Of a DNA stretch of 64,000 nt, positions 51,595-60,255 are shown piece after piece. The notes below the pieces were generated by a model. The model saw only the letters and a list, made by a program, of their open reading frames with translations, made no database searches and was not told the DNA's origin. A program made the position numbers and the translations under genes. Source of the stretch: Mixta tenebrionis (GTDB taxonomy: Bacteria; Pseudomonadota; Gammaproteobacteria; Enterobacterales; Enterobacteriaceae); the NCBI RefSeq assembly GCF_006517625.1, contig NZ_VHQI01000004.1, positions 18,771 through 82,770 of the forward strand, read 5' to 3'. Each line of letters opens with the position of its first letter. Position 1 is the stretch's first letter.

Positions 51595-51738
51595 TCTTGC
51601 TCTGGCGCGCTATCTCTCTTCAGCGCTCTCATGCCGCTAAGCTATTTACATCTTTTCAGCGCCTTCCTGCCCCGTAAAATTTCCATCTCTTTAGCTTTTC
51701 TCATCCCGGTAAGCTAACTTTATCTCTGCCGCGCTTTC
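51595..51738. repeat. Degenerate 36-bp tandem repeat, four units
   Basis: Units start at 51595, 51631, 51667 and 51703. A shared pattern is ATsCCGsTAAGCTA-N5-ATCT followed by a pyrimidine run (compare 51631 and 51703). The 12-codon period gives a weakly repeating peptide in one frame, but there is no real gene. In style it resembles the 19-bp repeat at 34225. Confidence 0.55.
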
Positions 51739-52400
51739 TGCATCCGCGCAGCGAAGCTTTCAGCTTTTTTATTACCCAGCCCCTGGCTTTGCTGCCATCT
51801 TTGCCAGGCTGGTACTCCATTGCCCGCCGGCTTACGGATAATTTAGCTAATGTTTTCCCAGCCTTACGCATCGTAAATGTTCTTTGCCAGCGCTCAATTA
51901 TTAACCAATACGGCGAAAAAGTTTTTTCACACCATGAAAAAACTCATAAGCATTACTATAGTTGTTGAGTTTGGGTTAATGCACGATAAACATCTTGCAC
52001 AGGCAGAGCACTAAAGCACAAATTAGAATTAAATTTCAATAAACACCAACTTAAAAGATAAAAACAACAGACAAACGAACAATATTAGCATAAAAAAATA
52101 AAACAAAAGGGCAAACCGCAGCCTTTACCCATAGTATTAACAGGGTTTTTCGGCGCTAATTTTTCTCAGCTGGCACCCTGCAAAACAAAAGGAAGCATTT
52201 TTCTTTTAAACTGGCGCAATGATCAATTAATTTAATTAATCATTTTGTGATCTGTGCACGGTATTACGTCGTTTTTATCATATTAGTTATTACTATTATT
52301 CTTTTTAAGCTTATGAAATAGCAAAATGTAAAATAAACACTTCTTGCATGTAAATAAAAACCACCCTCATTGTAACCAAAACCCCGCAATAATGATCGCA
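51739..52400. other. AT-rich region upstream of the fimbrial operon, no clear gene
   Basis: Strongly AT-rich from about 51880. A dyad-like AT stretch at 52220-52244 (ATGATCAATTAATTTAATTA and on) precedes TGTGATCTGTGCACG, a partial CRP-like site. Two overlapping minus-strand frames (52264-52517, about 70 aa) look accidental. No fimbrial regulator or invertase gene seen. Confidence 0.4.
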
Positions 52401-52430
52401 TTGACAGAGGGTCATCAATATAATTAATCT
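52401..52430 (+). promoter_or_regulatory. Candidate promoter of the fimbrial operon
   Basis: TTGACA (52401-52406), an 18-bp spacer and TAATCT (52425-52430), about 70 bp before the chaperone start codon. Confidence 0.45.
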
Positions 52431-52502
52431 TACCTCGCCAAATACATTTATTAGGAATTTTCCCAAAAGCGTAATTACCCACATCTCTTTGGTAAAAACA
52501 TT

Positions 52503-53225
52503 ATGAAGCTGAGTCACCTGTCTAAAATTCGCTGTTTGTTAATTAAAACCAGTAAAAGTAGCCTGCTAGTTTCACTGATATTTCTCTTCAGTGCTTTTCA
52601 GGCGCAGGCTTCTCTGGTTCTTGACCAAAGCAGGATTGTTATCAGCGCTCAGGATGGCATGGGGACGGTTAAAATTAACAATCCTACCGCCCGCGACTAT
52701 CTTATCCAGAACTGGATAACCAACAGCAAGAATGGTACCCAGGAAGAAATTTTTGTTCAGCCGCCGCTATTAAAAATTAAGGCGCGCCATAAGGTAGCGA
52801 TCAATGTGGAAGCCATTGACCCCGCGCTGGCGAAAAAAGCACAGGAGCAGCTCTACTGGCTGAACGTTAAAGAAATTCCTAAGGTAGACAAGAGCCAGAA
52901 CGGATCACAGCTGGTGTTAGCTATGCTGACGCGAGTAAAAGTATTTTATCGACCTGACGGCGTGCCGGCAGAAATGGGCAAAGAGTATATGAAATTAAAA
53001 TGGAAGCGTGCCGGCAATAATTTGACCGTAACGAACCCAACGCCCTATTACATTACTTTCAATGAAGTTTGGGAAGGTAATAATAAAGCCAAACCGCTGG
53101 TTGCCGATATGGTGGCCCCAGGCGCAACGCTAACTATAAAAAACTATCGGGGATCATCGGTGATTCATTACAATATTATCGATGACTACGGTGACAACAG
53201 TGATACGGTGGATATCACGCTATAA
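52503..53225 (+). CDS. Periplasmic fimbrial chaperone (PapD/FimC family)
   Basis: 240 aa. A signal peptide ends near FSAFQAQA. The first Ig domain has the subunit-binding strand VFxxP-like KVAIN and PPLLKIKARHKVAINV; the family signature is QLYWLNVKEIPKV. The second domain ends DYGDNSDTVDITL. It donates a beta-strand to incoming pilus subunits in the periplasm. First gene of a chaperone-subunit-usher operon; the ribosome site is weak. Confidence 0.92.
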   Translation: MKLSHLSKIRCLLIKTSKSSLLVSLIFLFSAFQAQASLVLDQSRIVISAQDGMGTVKINNPTARDYLIQNWITNSKNGTQEEIFVQPPLLKIKARHKVAINVEAIDPALAKKAQEQLYWLNVKEIPKVDKSQNGSQLVLAMLTRVKVFYRPDGVPAEMGKEYMKLKWKRAGNNLTVTNPTPYYITFNEVWEGNNKAKPLVADMVAPGATLTIKNYRGSSVIHYNIIDDYGDNSDTVDITL

Positions 53226-53315
53226 ATATCCGCTTAATCACAGGCGTACAGGTTGCCAACTTTAACAGCAAAACTGCACGTTAATTATTATTTACATTTA
53301 AGAAAGGATGGAAAT

Positions 53316-53846
53316 ATGAGGAAATTGAACGTAATTTCTTTAGGTCTGTTATTGGCAGCATCTTCCGCGGCTTTCGCCGGCAACGAAGGTGTTGTTCACT
53401 TTCACGGCCACGTGAATGAACCTACCTGTTCCGTGGTTAGCGCCGAGCAAACCATTAATCTGGAGACTATCAGCGCAGCCGAACTGAGCAATGTGCCGAT
53501 CGGGGAAACCACGCAAAAAGGCCAAAAAGAATTTAATATCGACGTAAATTGTGAAGCCAGCAACTTACAGAATAATATCCTGGTGACCATGCAGGGAGAT
53601 GCTGCCGCACAGCAGCCGAAGGCGTTATCCAACCGCTCCGACAGTAACAACGGCGTCGGGCTGGAAGTGTTTTATGACAATCAGGTTGTAAAACCGAACG
53701 ACAGCATGTCCGGCAACCGGTTTACTAATCTTATGAACAAGGGAACCGACAACTTAACGATGACGGTTCGCTATGCGCGTCTTGCAGACGAAGTCAAAGG
53801 CGGTGAGGTTGATTCCGACGTCACCTTCGTTAGCGAATATCGTTAA
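53316..53846 (+). CDS. Major fimbrial subunit (type 1 pilin family)
   Basis: 176 aa. A signal peptide (MRKLNVISLGLLLAASSAAFA) is followed by GNEGVVHFHGHVNEPTCSVV. The pilin-type disulfide joins the Cys in EPTC and the Cys in VDVNCEA. The C-terminal FVSEYR provides the final beta-strand. Start: the ATG at 53316 has AAAGGATGG upstream; the longer frame has none. It lies 90 bp after the chaperone and is followed by an attenuator-like hairpin. It is the only pilin gene, with no separate tip adhesin. Confidence 0.9.
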   Translation: MRKLNVISLGLLLAASSAAFAGNEGVVHFHGHVNEPTCSVVSAEQTINLETISAAELSNVPIGETTQKGQKEFNIDVNCEASNLQNNILVTMQGDAAAQQPKALSNRSDSNNGVGLEVFYDNQVVKPNDSMSGNRFTNLMNKGTDNLTMTVRYARLADEVKGGEVDSDVTFVSEYR

Positions 53847-53872
53847 ACCTCTCTTCCCCCTCGTTAAAAACA

Positions 53873-53899
53873 GCCGTGGAGTTTCTCCATGGCTTTTTT
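53873..53899 (+). terminator. Attenuator-type terminator between pilin and usher genes
   Basis: GCCGTGGAG / CTCCATGGC (9 bp, one G-T pair) with a TTT loop is followed by TTTTTT. The usher start ATG (53889) and its GGAG site both lie inside the hairpin. Partial readthrough would keep usher levels below pilin levels. Confidence 0.75.
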
Positions 53900-56309
53900 C
53901 GCCGGCAGAAAAGTAATGTCTAAGGTAAATTATCTCGCCGCCGCCCTGTTATTATCGTTTCTCCAGCTGACGCTCTGTTCGCCGTTAATGGCGGCAGAAG
54001 AGTTTGATCTCTCGCTACTGGAAAAAAGCGGCAAAATAAGCAAAAGCGAAGCGGATGTATTCAACCGCGACAGCGATATTTTGCCCGGCAGCTATTTGAT
54101 GACGATTATTATTAATCAGCATGAAATGGCGCATAAAGAGGTTACCTTCCAGCTTAATCACGGTCGCAGCGAACCGCTGTTTGGCTGTCGCGAACTGCAG
54201 GAGTGGGGAATGCAGATCGAAACTTGCCCGCGCGAGCGTGATTTTCTGGCGGACTGGGTAGCAGGCGCCCGGTTTGATGTCGATATGAGCGAAAACCAGC
54301 TGCTTATTACCGTACCTCAGCAGGCATGGCGTTTGCCTAATCCTTATGATATTGCTCCCAACTGGAAATGGGATAACGGCATTAACGCGGCTTTTATTAA
54401 TTACGATCTCTATGCCCAGCGTAACGAATATCAATCCAGCCGCTCCAGCAATCTGTACGGCAATCTCACTAACGGCATCAATATTGCCGGCCTGCGTTTT
54501 CGCAACAGCGGCTTTATCACCGCGCCGGAAATGAGCAGCCCGCGCTATCAGAGCAGCACCAGCTGGCTGGCGTATGATATCGACAGCCTGCGCAGTACGT
54601 TAACCGTCGGCGACTTCTATACCAACGGCAGCCTGTTCGCCGGCACGTCGCTGCGCGGCGTGGGCATAGCGACCAATATGGCGATGTTTCCCAGCACCGA
54701 ACGCAGCTACGTTCCTGCTATTATCGGTTCGGTCAGCGCCAACGCCACGGTAATCATCAAACAAAACGGTTATGCGATCGCCACGCGCCAGATTCCGCCG
54801 GGCGCCTTTAATCTTAATGATATTCCGGTCTCCTCCTCGGCCGGCGATATTGATGTCACCATTATCGAGGCCAACGGCAGACGGCAGCACTTTATCCAGC
54901 CGTTTAACAACAGCAGCTTCCAGCTGCCGGCGAAAAGCCTGCGCTATACGTTTAACGCAGGCCGCAGCCGTCAGTATGATAAACAGCAGCTAATGGAAGC
55001 GACATTCATGTATGGCCTGAATAATACCTTTACGCTGCTGGAAGGAGCGCAGTATGCGCCGGATTATCAAAATTTCGCTTCCGGCCTGGGCGCCAACCTC
55101 AGGTGGCTGGGCGGACTCAATCTGCTGTTTAATCACAGCCAGGCTAAACGTAACGCGCGTCGTCTGGCGGGAAGCCAGCTGCAGCTCGGCCTGAGCCGCT
55201 TTTTACCGCTTACCGACAGCTATATCTATGCCTCCGTGACGCACCGCTTTACGCCGGACTACCGTGATTTTAATACGACGACACAGGACGACAGACCAAC
55301 CTACGGCAACTATCGCGATAAATATAGCGTGCAGCTTAATCAAAGTATTAAAGGCGTAAACATGGCGTTGAACTACAGCCAGGAGATGCGCTGGAACGGG
55401 CAGAGCAATCGCAGCTGGCAGGCCAGTCTCAATTTTCATCCCGGACGCGCGACGCTGCTGACTTCATTCTCACGCCGCTATCGCGCCAACAGCGCCGGAG
55501 AGAACTACGTTTCCATGAGTCTCAGTATCCCGCTGGGACGGGAAAGGAAATATTACCTCGATATCAGTCAGACGGGCGGCGTCAGCCACAGCAGCCAGAT
55601 CGCCTTCAGCGGCAATGCCGGAGCGGACGATGCTCTGAACTATTCGCTGGGCGTCTCACGCAGCGCCAGACAGTATCAGTATGATGCTTCCGCCAGGTAC
55701 AACTCCAGCTTCGGCGTAACGCGCGCCACCTGGTCGCACAGCAGTGCGGCGCAGCAGTGGCAGCTGGGCCAGCGCGGCTCGGTAGTGGTACATCACCACG
55801 GCGTGACGCTGGGCCAGTATTTGAACGAAAGCGCGGCGATTATTCATACTTCTCATATTCGCAGCATCGGGGTGGAAAACGCACAGTATGTGAAAACCGA
55901 TCGCTGGGGCAATGCCGTGGTGCCGGGGCTGGTGCCCTACTATTACAATGAGCTGACGCCGATACTGAACCGCAAAAATCATCATACGGTGAAAATCGAC
56001 GGAACTGTACAGCGGCGCGTACCGCGTCAGGGCGCAATCGTTGAAGTTGAATTCTCCGCTTCACGCCAGCAACAGCACTACGTGCGCGCCAGACAGGCCG
56101 ACGGCGCCCCGCTCGCCTTCGGCAGCATACTTTATGATGCGGAAAACCGTAACCGGGGCATTGTTTCCGCTGGCGGCATCGCCTCAATCGATATCTATCG
56201 CCTCATCTGGCCGCTGCACAGCAAGCTCTCTTCGGGCGAGACCTGTCATATTGCGCGTCCTGACGAACAGGCGCTGCAGCAACAGATTTGGACGCTTATT
56301 TGTCGCTAA
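53889..56309 (+). CDS. Outer-membrane fimbrial usher (FimD family)
   Basis: 806 aa. A signal peptide ends near SPLMA; the N-terminal chaperone-binding domain begins EEFDLSLLEKSGK. The 24-strand pore follows with the plug domain (AMFPSTERSYVPAIIGSVSANATVIIKQNGYAI). The C-terminal domains end SGETCHIARPDEQALQQQIWTLICR, with the usual Cys pair. It is slightly short for the family (830-880). Start: 53889 has GGAG at 7 nt but lies in the terminator hairpin; an ATG at 53916 gives a cleaner signal peptide and is a real alternative. Confidence 0.92.
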   Translation: MAFFAGRKVMSKVNYLAAALLLSFLQLTLCSPLMAAEEFDLSLLEKSGKISKSEADVFNRDSDILPGSYLMTIIINQHEMAHKEVTFQLNHGRSEPLFGCRELQEWGMQIETCPRERDFLADWVAGARFDVDMSENQLLITVPQQAWRLPNPYDIAPNWKWDNGINAAFINYDLYAQRNEYQSSRSSNLYGNLTNGINIAGLRFRNSGFITAPEMSSPRYQSSTSWLAYDIDSLRSTLTVGDFYTNGSLFAGTSLRGVGIATNMAMFPSTERSYVPAIIGSVSANATVIIKQNGYAIATRQIPPGAFNLNDIPVSSSAGDIDVTIIEANGRRQHFIQPFNNSSFQLPAKSLRYTFNAGRSRQYDKQQLMEATFMYGLNNTFTLLEGAQYAPDYQNFASGLGANLRWLGGLNLLFNHSQAKRNARRLAGSQLQLGLSRFLPLTDSYIYASVTHRFTPDYRDFNTTTQDDRPTYGNYRDKYSVQLNQSIKGVNMALNYSQEMRWNGQSNRSWQASLNFHPGRATLLTSFSRRYRANSAGENYVSMSLSIPLGRERKYYLDISQTGGVSHSSQIAFSGNAGADDALNYSLGVSRSARQYQYDASARYNSSFGVTRATWSHSSAAQQWQLGQRGSVVVHHHGVTLGQYLNESAAIIHTSHIRSIGVENAQYVKTDRWGNAVVPGLVPYYYNELTPILNRKNHHTVKIDGTVQRRVPRQGAIVEVEFSASRQQQHYVRARQADGAPLAFGSILYDAENRNRGIVSAGGIASIDIYRLIWPLHSKLSSGETCHIARPDEQALQQQIWTLICR

Positions 56310-56353
56310 TGGGCGGAGGGCGGCAGGCAAAACAGTCTGAGATGCAAATAAAA

Positions 56354-56374
56354 CCGGGCCGCAACGCGGCCCGG
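56354..56374. terminator. Bidirectional terminator between usher and tmaR
   Basis: A perfect 9-bp GC stem (CCGGGCCGC / GCGGCCCGG) with loop AAC. On the minus strand it is followed by TTTTATTTG, ending tmaR. Confidence 0.85.
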
Positions 56375-56403
56375 AGAGATCGCTGGCGAGTGCCGGCGAT
56401 GGA

Positions 56404-56736
56404 TTACTGGTTTTGAGAAGGCACTTTGTGCTCGCCCATCGCCTTCAGTCGTTTCGACAGTTCACGACGCTCTTTCGAGAGATCGGCATTTTTGATGATA
56501 TATTCGTCCACGCGATCTTCATAGTCGCTACGCATGCTGGCAATAATTTCCTGAATCGCCTCAACGCTCATGCCCGGCTTGATATACTCGCTCAGGTTAT
56601 CCAGCAGCAGCACGCGTTTCTGGTTGTCACGAATTTTCTTCTCTACATCGTGAATTTCGCGCTGCAGTTTATTTTTGCGACGATACATACGCACAAACTC
56701 CAGCACGTCCTGAAATGATTGCTTTGCATTTTCCAT
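56404..56736 (-). CDS. tmaR: Polar localisation regulator TmaR (YeeX)
   Basis: 110 aa (E. coli 109), a coiled-coil-rich cytoplasmic protein. [48 protein letters not shown] and [22 protein letters not shown] match E. coli almost exactly. TmaR places PTS enzyme I at the cell pole. Start: the ATG at 56736 with AGGTG upstream; the longer frame is noise. Part of the conserved tmaR-yeeA-dacD-sbcB block. Confidence 0.95.
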   Translation of the reverse strand: MENAKQSFQDVLEFVRMYRRKNKLQREIHDVEKKIRDNQKRVLLLDNLSEYIKPGMSVEAIQEIIASMRSDYEDRVDEYIIKNADLSKERRELSKRLKAMGEHKVPSQNQ

Positions 56737-56896
56737 CTTGACACCTTTCATTGGGCCTGCCTGAACAGGCGGTATTGTCGTAGCCTTCAGCTTAGCGGCT
56801 CGCCGCCGCCGAGGGCAATCTTCACATTCAAATTCGGACTGTGACACATTTTAGCGCGAAAACGCGCGCAGCCACAGCCGCTTGTTGTCGAAGCCG

Positions 56897-57955
56897 CTAT
56901 TTGCGCATTGTCAGCCTAATCAGATCTGACAGGCGCTCCAGCTGCTTCGCCAGCTCCAGGCTGAGCCAGACATAGCCATGTATTGGCGTCTCCACCAGTC
57001 GATCGCTGTCATTTTCGGCAATCAGCTGGTGCAGCTCGCGGCTAATCTCCGCCAGCTCATGATGGTTGGCCGCCATCTTATCGGTATCGCCGCTGATCAA
57101 CATCTGCGCCAACGCGTTAAAGGTATTTTCCGTCATCTGCTGGGTACGCCGTAAGGTAGAAGCGTTGAGCAGAATCAGGTGACTGGCGCGCGAAGACCAC
57201 CAGGCGTTGATTTGCAGCTCCAGCGTGCAGAGGATATTGCGGTTGATAGTCTGGATGGCTTCCAGCACCGATTTAGGAATGCGCGTTTCTTTGCTGGCAG
57301 GCTCCAGCAGCGCGCGCATCTTCACCACGTCGGTGAGTATGCGCCGCAGCGGCTTATCCAGGCGCGGTTTATCCACCAGATTGGGCGAAAATCCCGTATG
57401 GTAAATTTTCGCAATGGTAGTAAGCGCGTCAGAAAGTTTGATGCGCCAGTGGATATAGGCCTTTTGCGGCCAGATGCTGGTAAACAGCAGCGCCAGCAGC
57501 GAGCCGAGTATTACGTCGCCGCTGCGCCACAGCGCGGTAGTCATATCGCCTGCCGGCGCGCCGCACACCACCGCCAGCGTAATGCCGATCAGCAATGCCA
57601 TATAGGGGCGCTTGCCCAGCGTCAGATAGCCGCAGATAAACATCACCAGCGTGCACCAGGCCATCATCGCGGTCAGGGAATACAGTTCCAGCTTGAGAGC
57701 GATAAGCCCGGAAATTGAACCAAACACCGTGCCGCCGATACGCTGGAGCGCGCGCGGAAATACGTTGCCCCAGGAAGAAACCGGGCCCATAACCACCACC
57801 AGGGTAATCAGCGGCCAGCTGCCTTCCGGGATCTCGCTCAGGCGCACCAGCAAAAAAGTCAGAATAAAACCCAGCGCAATGCGTACGCCATGAACGATAC
57901 GGTAGTGGCGATAAACGCGGAACTCAATGGCTGAAAGCGGCTTGTCGGGGCGCAA
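56897..57955 (-). CDS. yeeA: FUSC-family inner membrane protein YeeA
   Basis: 352 aa, the same length as E. coli YeeA. The N-terminal half has six membrane helices (FUSC, aromatic-acid-exporter-like), for example SWPLITLVVVMGP and GGTVFGSISGLIAL. The C-terminal half is cytoplasmic and helical. The start is a TTG with GGAGAG 6 nt upstream. Substrate unknown. It keeps its E. coli neighbour tmaR. Confidence 0.92.
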   Translation of the reverse strand: MRPDKPLSAIEFRVYRHYRIVHGVRIALGFILTFLLVRLSEIPEGSWPLITLVVVMGPVSSWGNVFPRALQRIGGTVFGSISGLIALKLELYSLTAMMAWCTLVMFICGYLTLGKRPYMALLIGITLAVVCGAPAGDMTTALWRSGDVILGSLLALLFTSIWPQKAYIHWRIKLSDALTTIAKIYHTGFSPNLVDKPRLDKPLRRILTDVVKMRALLEPASKETRIPKSVLEAIQTINRNILCTLELQINAWWSSRASHLILLNASTLRRTQQMTENTFNALAQMLISGDTDKMAANHHELAEISRELHQLIAENDSDRLVETPIHGYVWLSLELAKQLERLSDLIRLTMRK

Positions 57956-58344
<389 letters not shown>

Positions 58345-58349
58345 AATAA

Positions 58350-58375
58350 GGCAGAGGCACGTTCGGGCCTCTGCC
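58350..58375 (-). terminator. Terminator of dacD
   Basis: A perfect 9-bp stem (GGCAGAGGC / GCCTCTGCC) with an 8-nt loop lies 6 bp after the dacD stop. On the minus strand it is followed by TTATTCTG. Confidence 0.7.
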
Positions 58376-58381
58376 GTTCAG

Positions 58382-59551
58382 TTACAATTTTTGTTTCAGG
58401 TAGTCGCCAATTTTCGTTATCAGGCTGCCCTCTTCTACCTTATTCAGCGTAACAAGCGGGTAGCTGGCCAGCACCTTATCTTTATCGATCACCTGAATCG
58501 TGCCCACCTGCTCGCCCTGCTTTAGCGGCGCTTCAAGATCTTTCCGATCGATAATGTATTTCGCTTTGATAGTTTCGATAGCGCTACGCGGCAGGGAAAG
58601 CGAGATATCTCCCGTGGTTCCCACCGCTACCTGATGCGGGTTGCCGTACCAGACCGTTTCTTTACCCAACGCTTTGCCCGCGTGGAACAGCTGCACGGTA
58701 TCAAAATTATTATTGCCCCAGATCAACAGCTTACGCGCCTGTTCTTCACGCCCTTTCGGGCTTTTGCCGCCCATAATTACGGCGATCAGACGCTGGCGTC
58801 CCTGCAGGCTGGAGGCGATCAGGTTAAAGCCAGCGCTTTCGGTATGGCCGGTTTTCAGGCCGTCGACATGCAGAGTTTTATCCCACAGCAGTCCGTTGCG
58901 ATTCTGCTGGGTAATGCCGTTCCAGGTAAGCGATTTCTCGCTGTACATCTGGTAAAAGTCCGGCTCGCCGCTGATAATCGCCTGAGAGAGCACTGCCAGA
59001 TCGCGCGCGGTGGTGTGCTGCCCCGGCGCATCCAGCCCGTGCACGGTTTCAAAATGGGTGTTGTTCAGCCCCAGCTTCGCCGCATACTCATTCATCATTT
59101 TAACGAAGGCTGCCTGGCTGCCCGCCACGTAGTCGGCCAGCGCCACGCAGGCATCGTTGCCGGAATCAATAATCACGCCACGGCTGAGATCGCGTACCGA
59201 TACCTTCTCGCCCGGCTTAAGAAACATCAGCGAGGAGCCTTTAAATACCGGATTTCCCGCCCCCCAGGCGTCCTGACCGATGGTAACCATGTCGTCACGG
59301 CTGATGCGGTGCTGGTCAATAGCGCGATCGACCACATAGCCGGTCATCAGCTTGGTCAGGCTGGCTGGATTGCGCTGCTGGTCAGCATTGCCTTCGGTCA
59401 GCACCTGGCCAGTAGTGGCGTCCATTAATATCCAGGAGGCGGCATCAACCGGCGGCGGCGTCAGCGGGAAAGAAACCGCGGCCTCCCCGGCATGGGCCTG
59501 AATGGCTAAAAACAGTAAACCGGTAATACCTGCAAGCTGACGCCTTTTCAA
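58382..59551 (-). CDS. dacD: D-alanyl-D-alanine carboxypeptidase DacD (PBP6b)
   Basis: 389 aa (E. coli 388). A low-molecular-mass penicillin-binding protein that trims pentapeptides in the periplasm. The signal peptide ends at AHA. The active-site motifs are SxxK (Ser64-Lys67, ASLTK), SGN (130-132) and KTG (233-235). The C-terminal domain ends in an amphipathic stretch (ITKIGDYLKQKL) that anchors it to the membrane. Start: the TTG at 59551 with GAGGA 8 nt upstream aligns with E. coli MKRR; an ATG six codons earlier has no ribosome site. Confidence 0.95.
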   Translation of the reverse strand: MKRRQLAGITGLLFLAIQAHAGEAAVSFPLTPPPVDAASWILMDATTGQVLTEGNADQQRNPASLTKLMTGYVVDRAIDQHRISRDDMVTIGQDAWGAGNPVFKGSSLMFLKPGEKVSVRDLSRGVIIDSGNDACVALADYVAGSQAAFVKMMNEYAAKLGLNNTHFETVHGLDAPGQHTTARDLAVLSQAIISGEPDFYQMYSEKSLTWNGITQQNRNGLLWDKTLHVDGLKTGHTESAGFNLIASSLQGRQRLIAVIMGGKSPKGREEQARKLLIWGNNNFDTVQLFHAGKALGKETVWYGNPHQVAVGTTGDISLSLPRSAIETIKAKYIIDRKDLEAPLKQGEQVGTIQVIDKDKVLASYPLVTLNKVEEGSLITKIGDYLKQKL

Positions 59552-59784
59552 CGGAACATCCTCAATCATAAACTTGAATTAAATGAGGGCGTTGTTTTAC
59601 GGCATCGCGCAACGTTTTTGCTTAATAAATTGCAAAAAATTATGTATTTAAATTCTTCCGGCAACGACTTTTAGCGTGGTTTTACCACGGCGCCAGCGGC
59701 AGAAAAACGCCAGCGATATTCTTGCCGAAGGCTGCGAATGCCAACCACGCTCCGCTGCGGTTAATTATTAAGCCAGGCAATAAA

Positions 59785-59806
59785 AAAGCCACCCGATGGT
59801 GGCTTT
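59785..59806 (-). terminator. Terminator of the small lipoprotein gene
   Basis: A perfect 9-bp stem (AAAGCCACC / GGTGGCTTT) with loop CGAT. On the minus strand the T-run continues (TTTTTT). The 59552-59784 stretch left of it is the dacD upstream region, with no gene seen. Confidence 0.85.
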
Positions 59807-59829
59807 ACCGATAATGCGGTGGCGAAAAA

Positions 59830-60057
59830 TTAATGGGGGATTTCCGTCATTGATTTTACGTCAGCGCGGTTGATCTGCTGCTCATTCCCGTTGGCATCTT
59901 TATATTTGATCAGGCCGGTAGCATTATCCTCTTTCGGTTTACCATCGCTAACGATAGTACGACCATCGTTAGTATGGATGTAATAGTTACTGCTGGAGCA
60001 TCCCGCCAGCGGCAGGGCGGCGGCAAATACAAATGCTAATAATGCGCTCTTTTTCAT
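59830..60057 (-). CDS. Small YgdI/YgdR-family lipoprotein
   Basis: 75 aa. A signal peptide with lipobox LAGC (lipidated Cys near residue 20) is followed by a single small SH3-like domain (YYIHTNDGRTIVSDGKPKED, GLIKYKDANGNEQQINRADV). No Asp follows the Cys (CSSS), so outer-membrane sorting is likely. AGGAGG lies 5 nt before the ATG. Function unknown; the family is widespread in enterobacteria. Confidence 0.88.
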   Translation of the reverse strand: MKKSALLAFVFAAALPLAGCSSSNYYIHTNDGRTIVSDGKPKEDNATGLIKYKDANGNEQQINRADVKSMTEIPH

Positions 60058-60255
60058 CATAACCTCCTGTTCAGATATTTCCCTTTAATGTTTAGCACAG
60101 TTTAATCATTACGCAATTTATCTCCCTGCCGATACGCTTATTCTCTCTGTAATATTTCGAAAGCAATTAGATCCATTTTTCTTCTGACAAAGTTCCCGAT
60201 AACGCCAGCCTGACCTACCCTTTAATAACGAATTTCCAACAGAACCCAGAAAAAT

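Noticed and set aside
52264..52517. Two overlapping minus-strand ORFs of about 70 aa upstream of the fimbrial chaperone
   Set aside because: They lie in AT-rich promoter DNA, overlap each other in different frames, lack ribosome sites and match no family I know.
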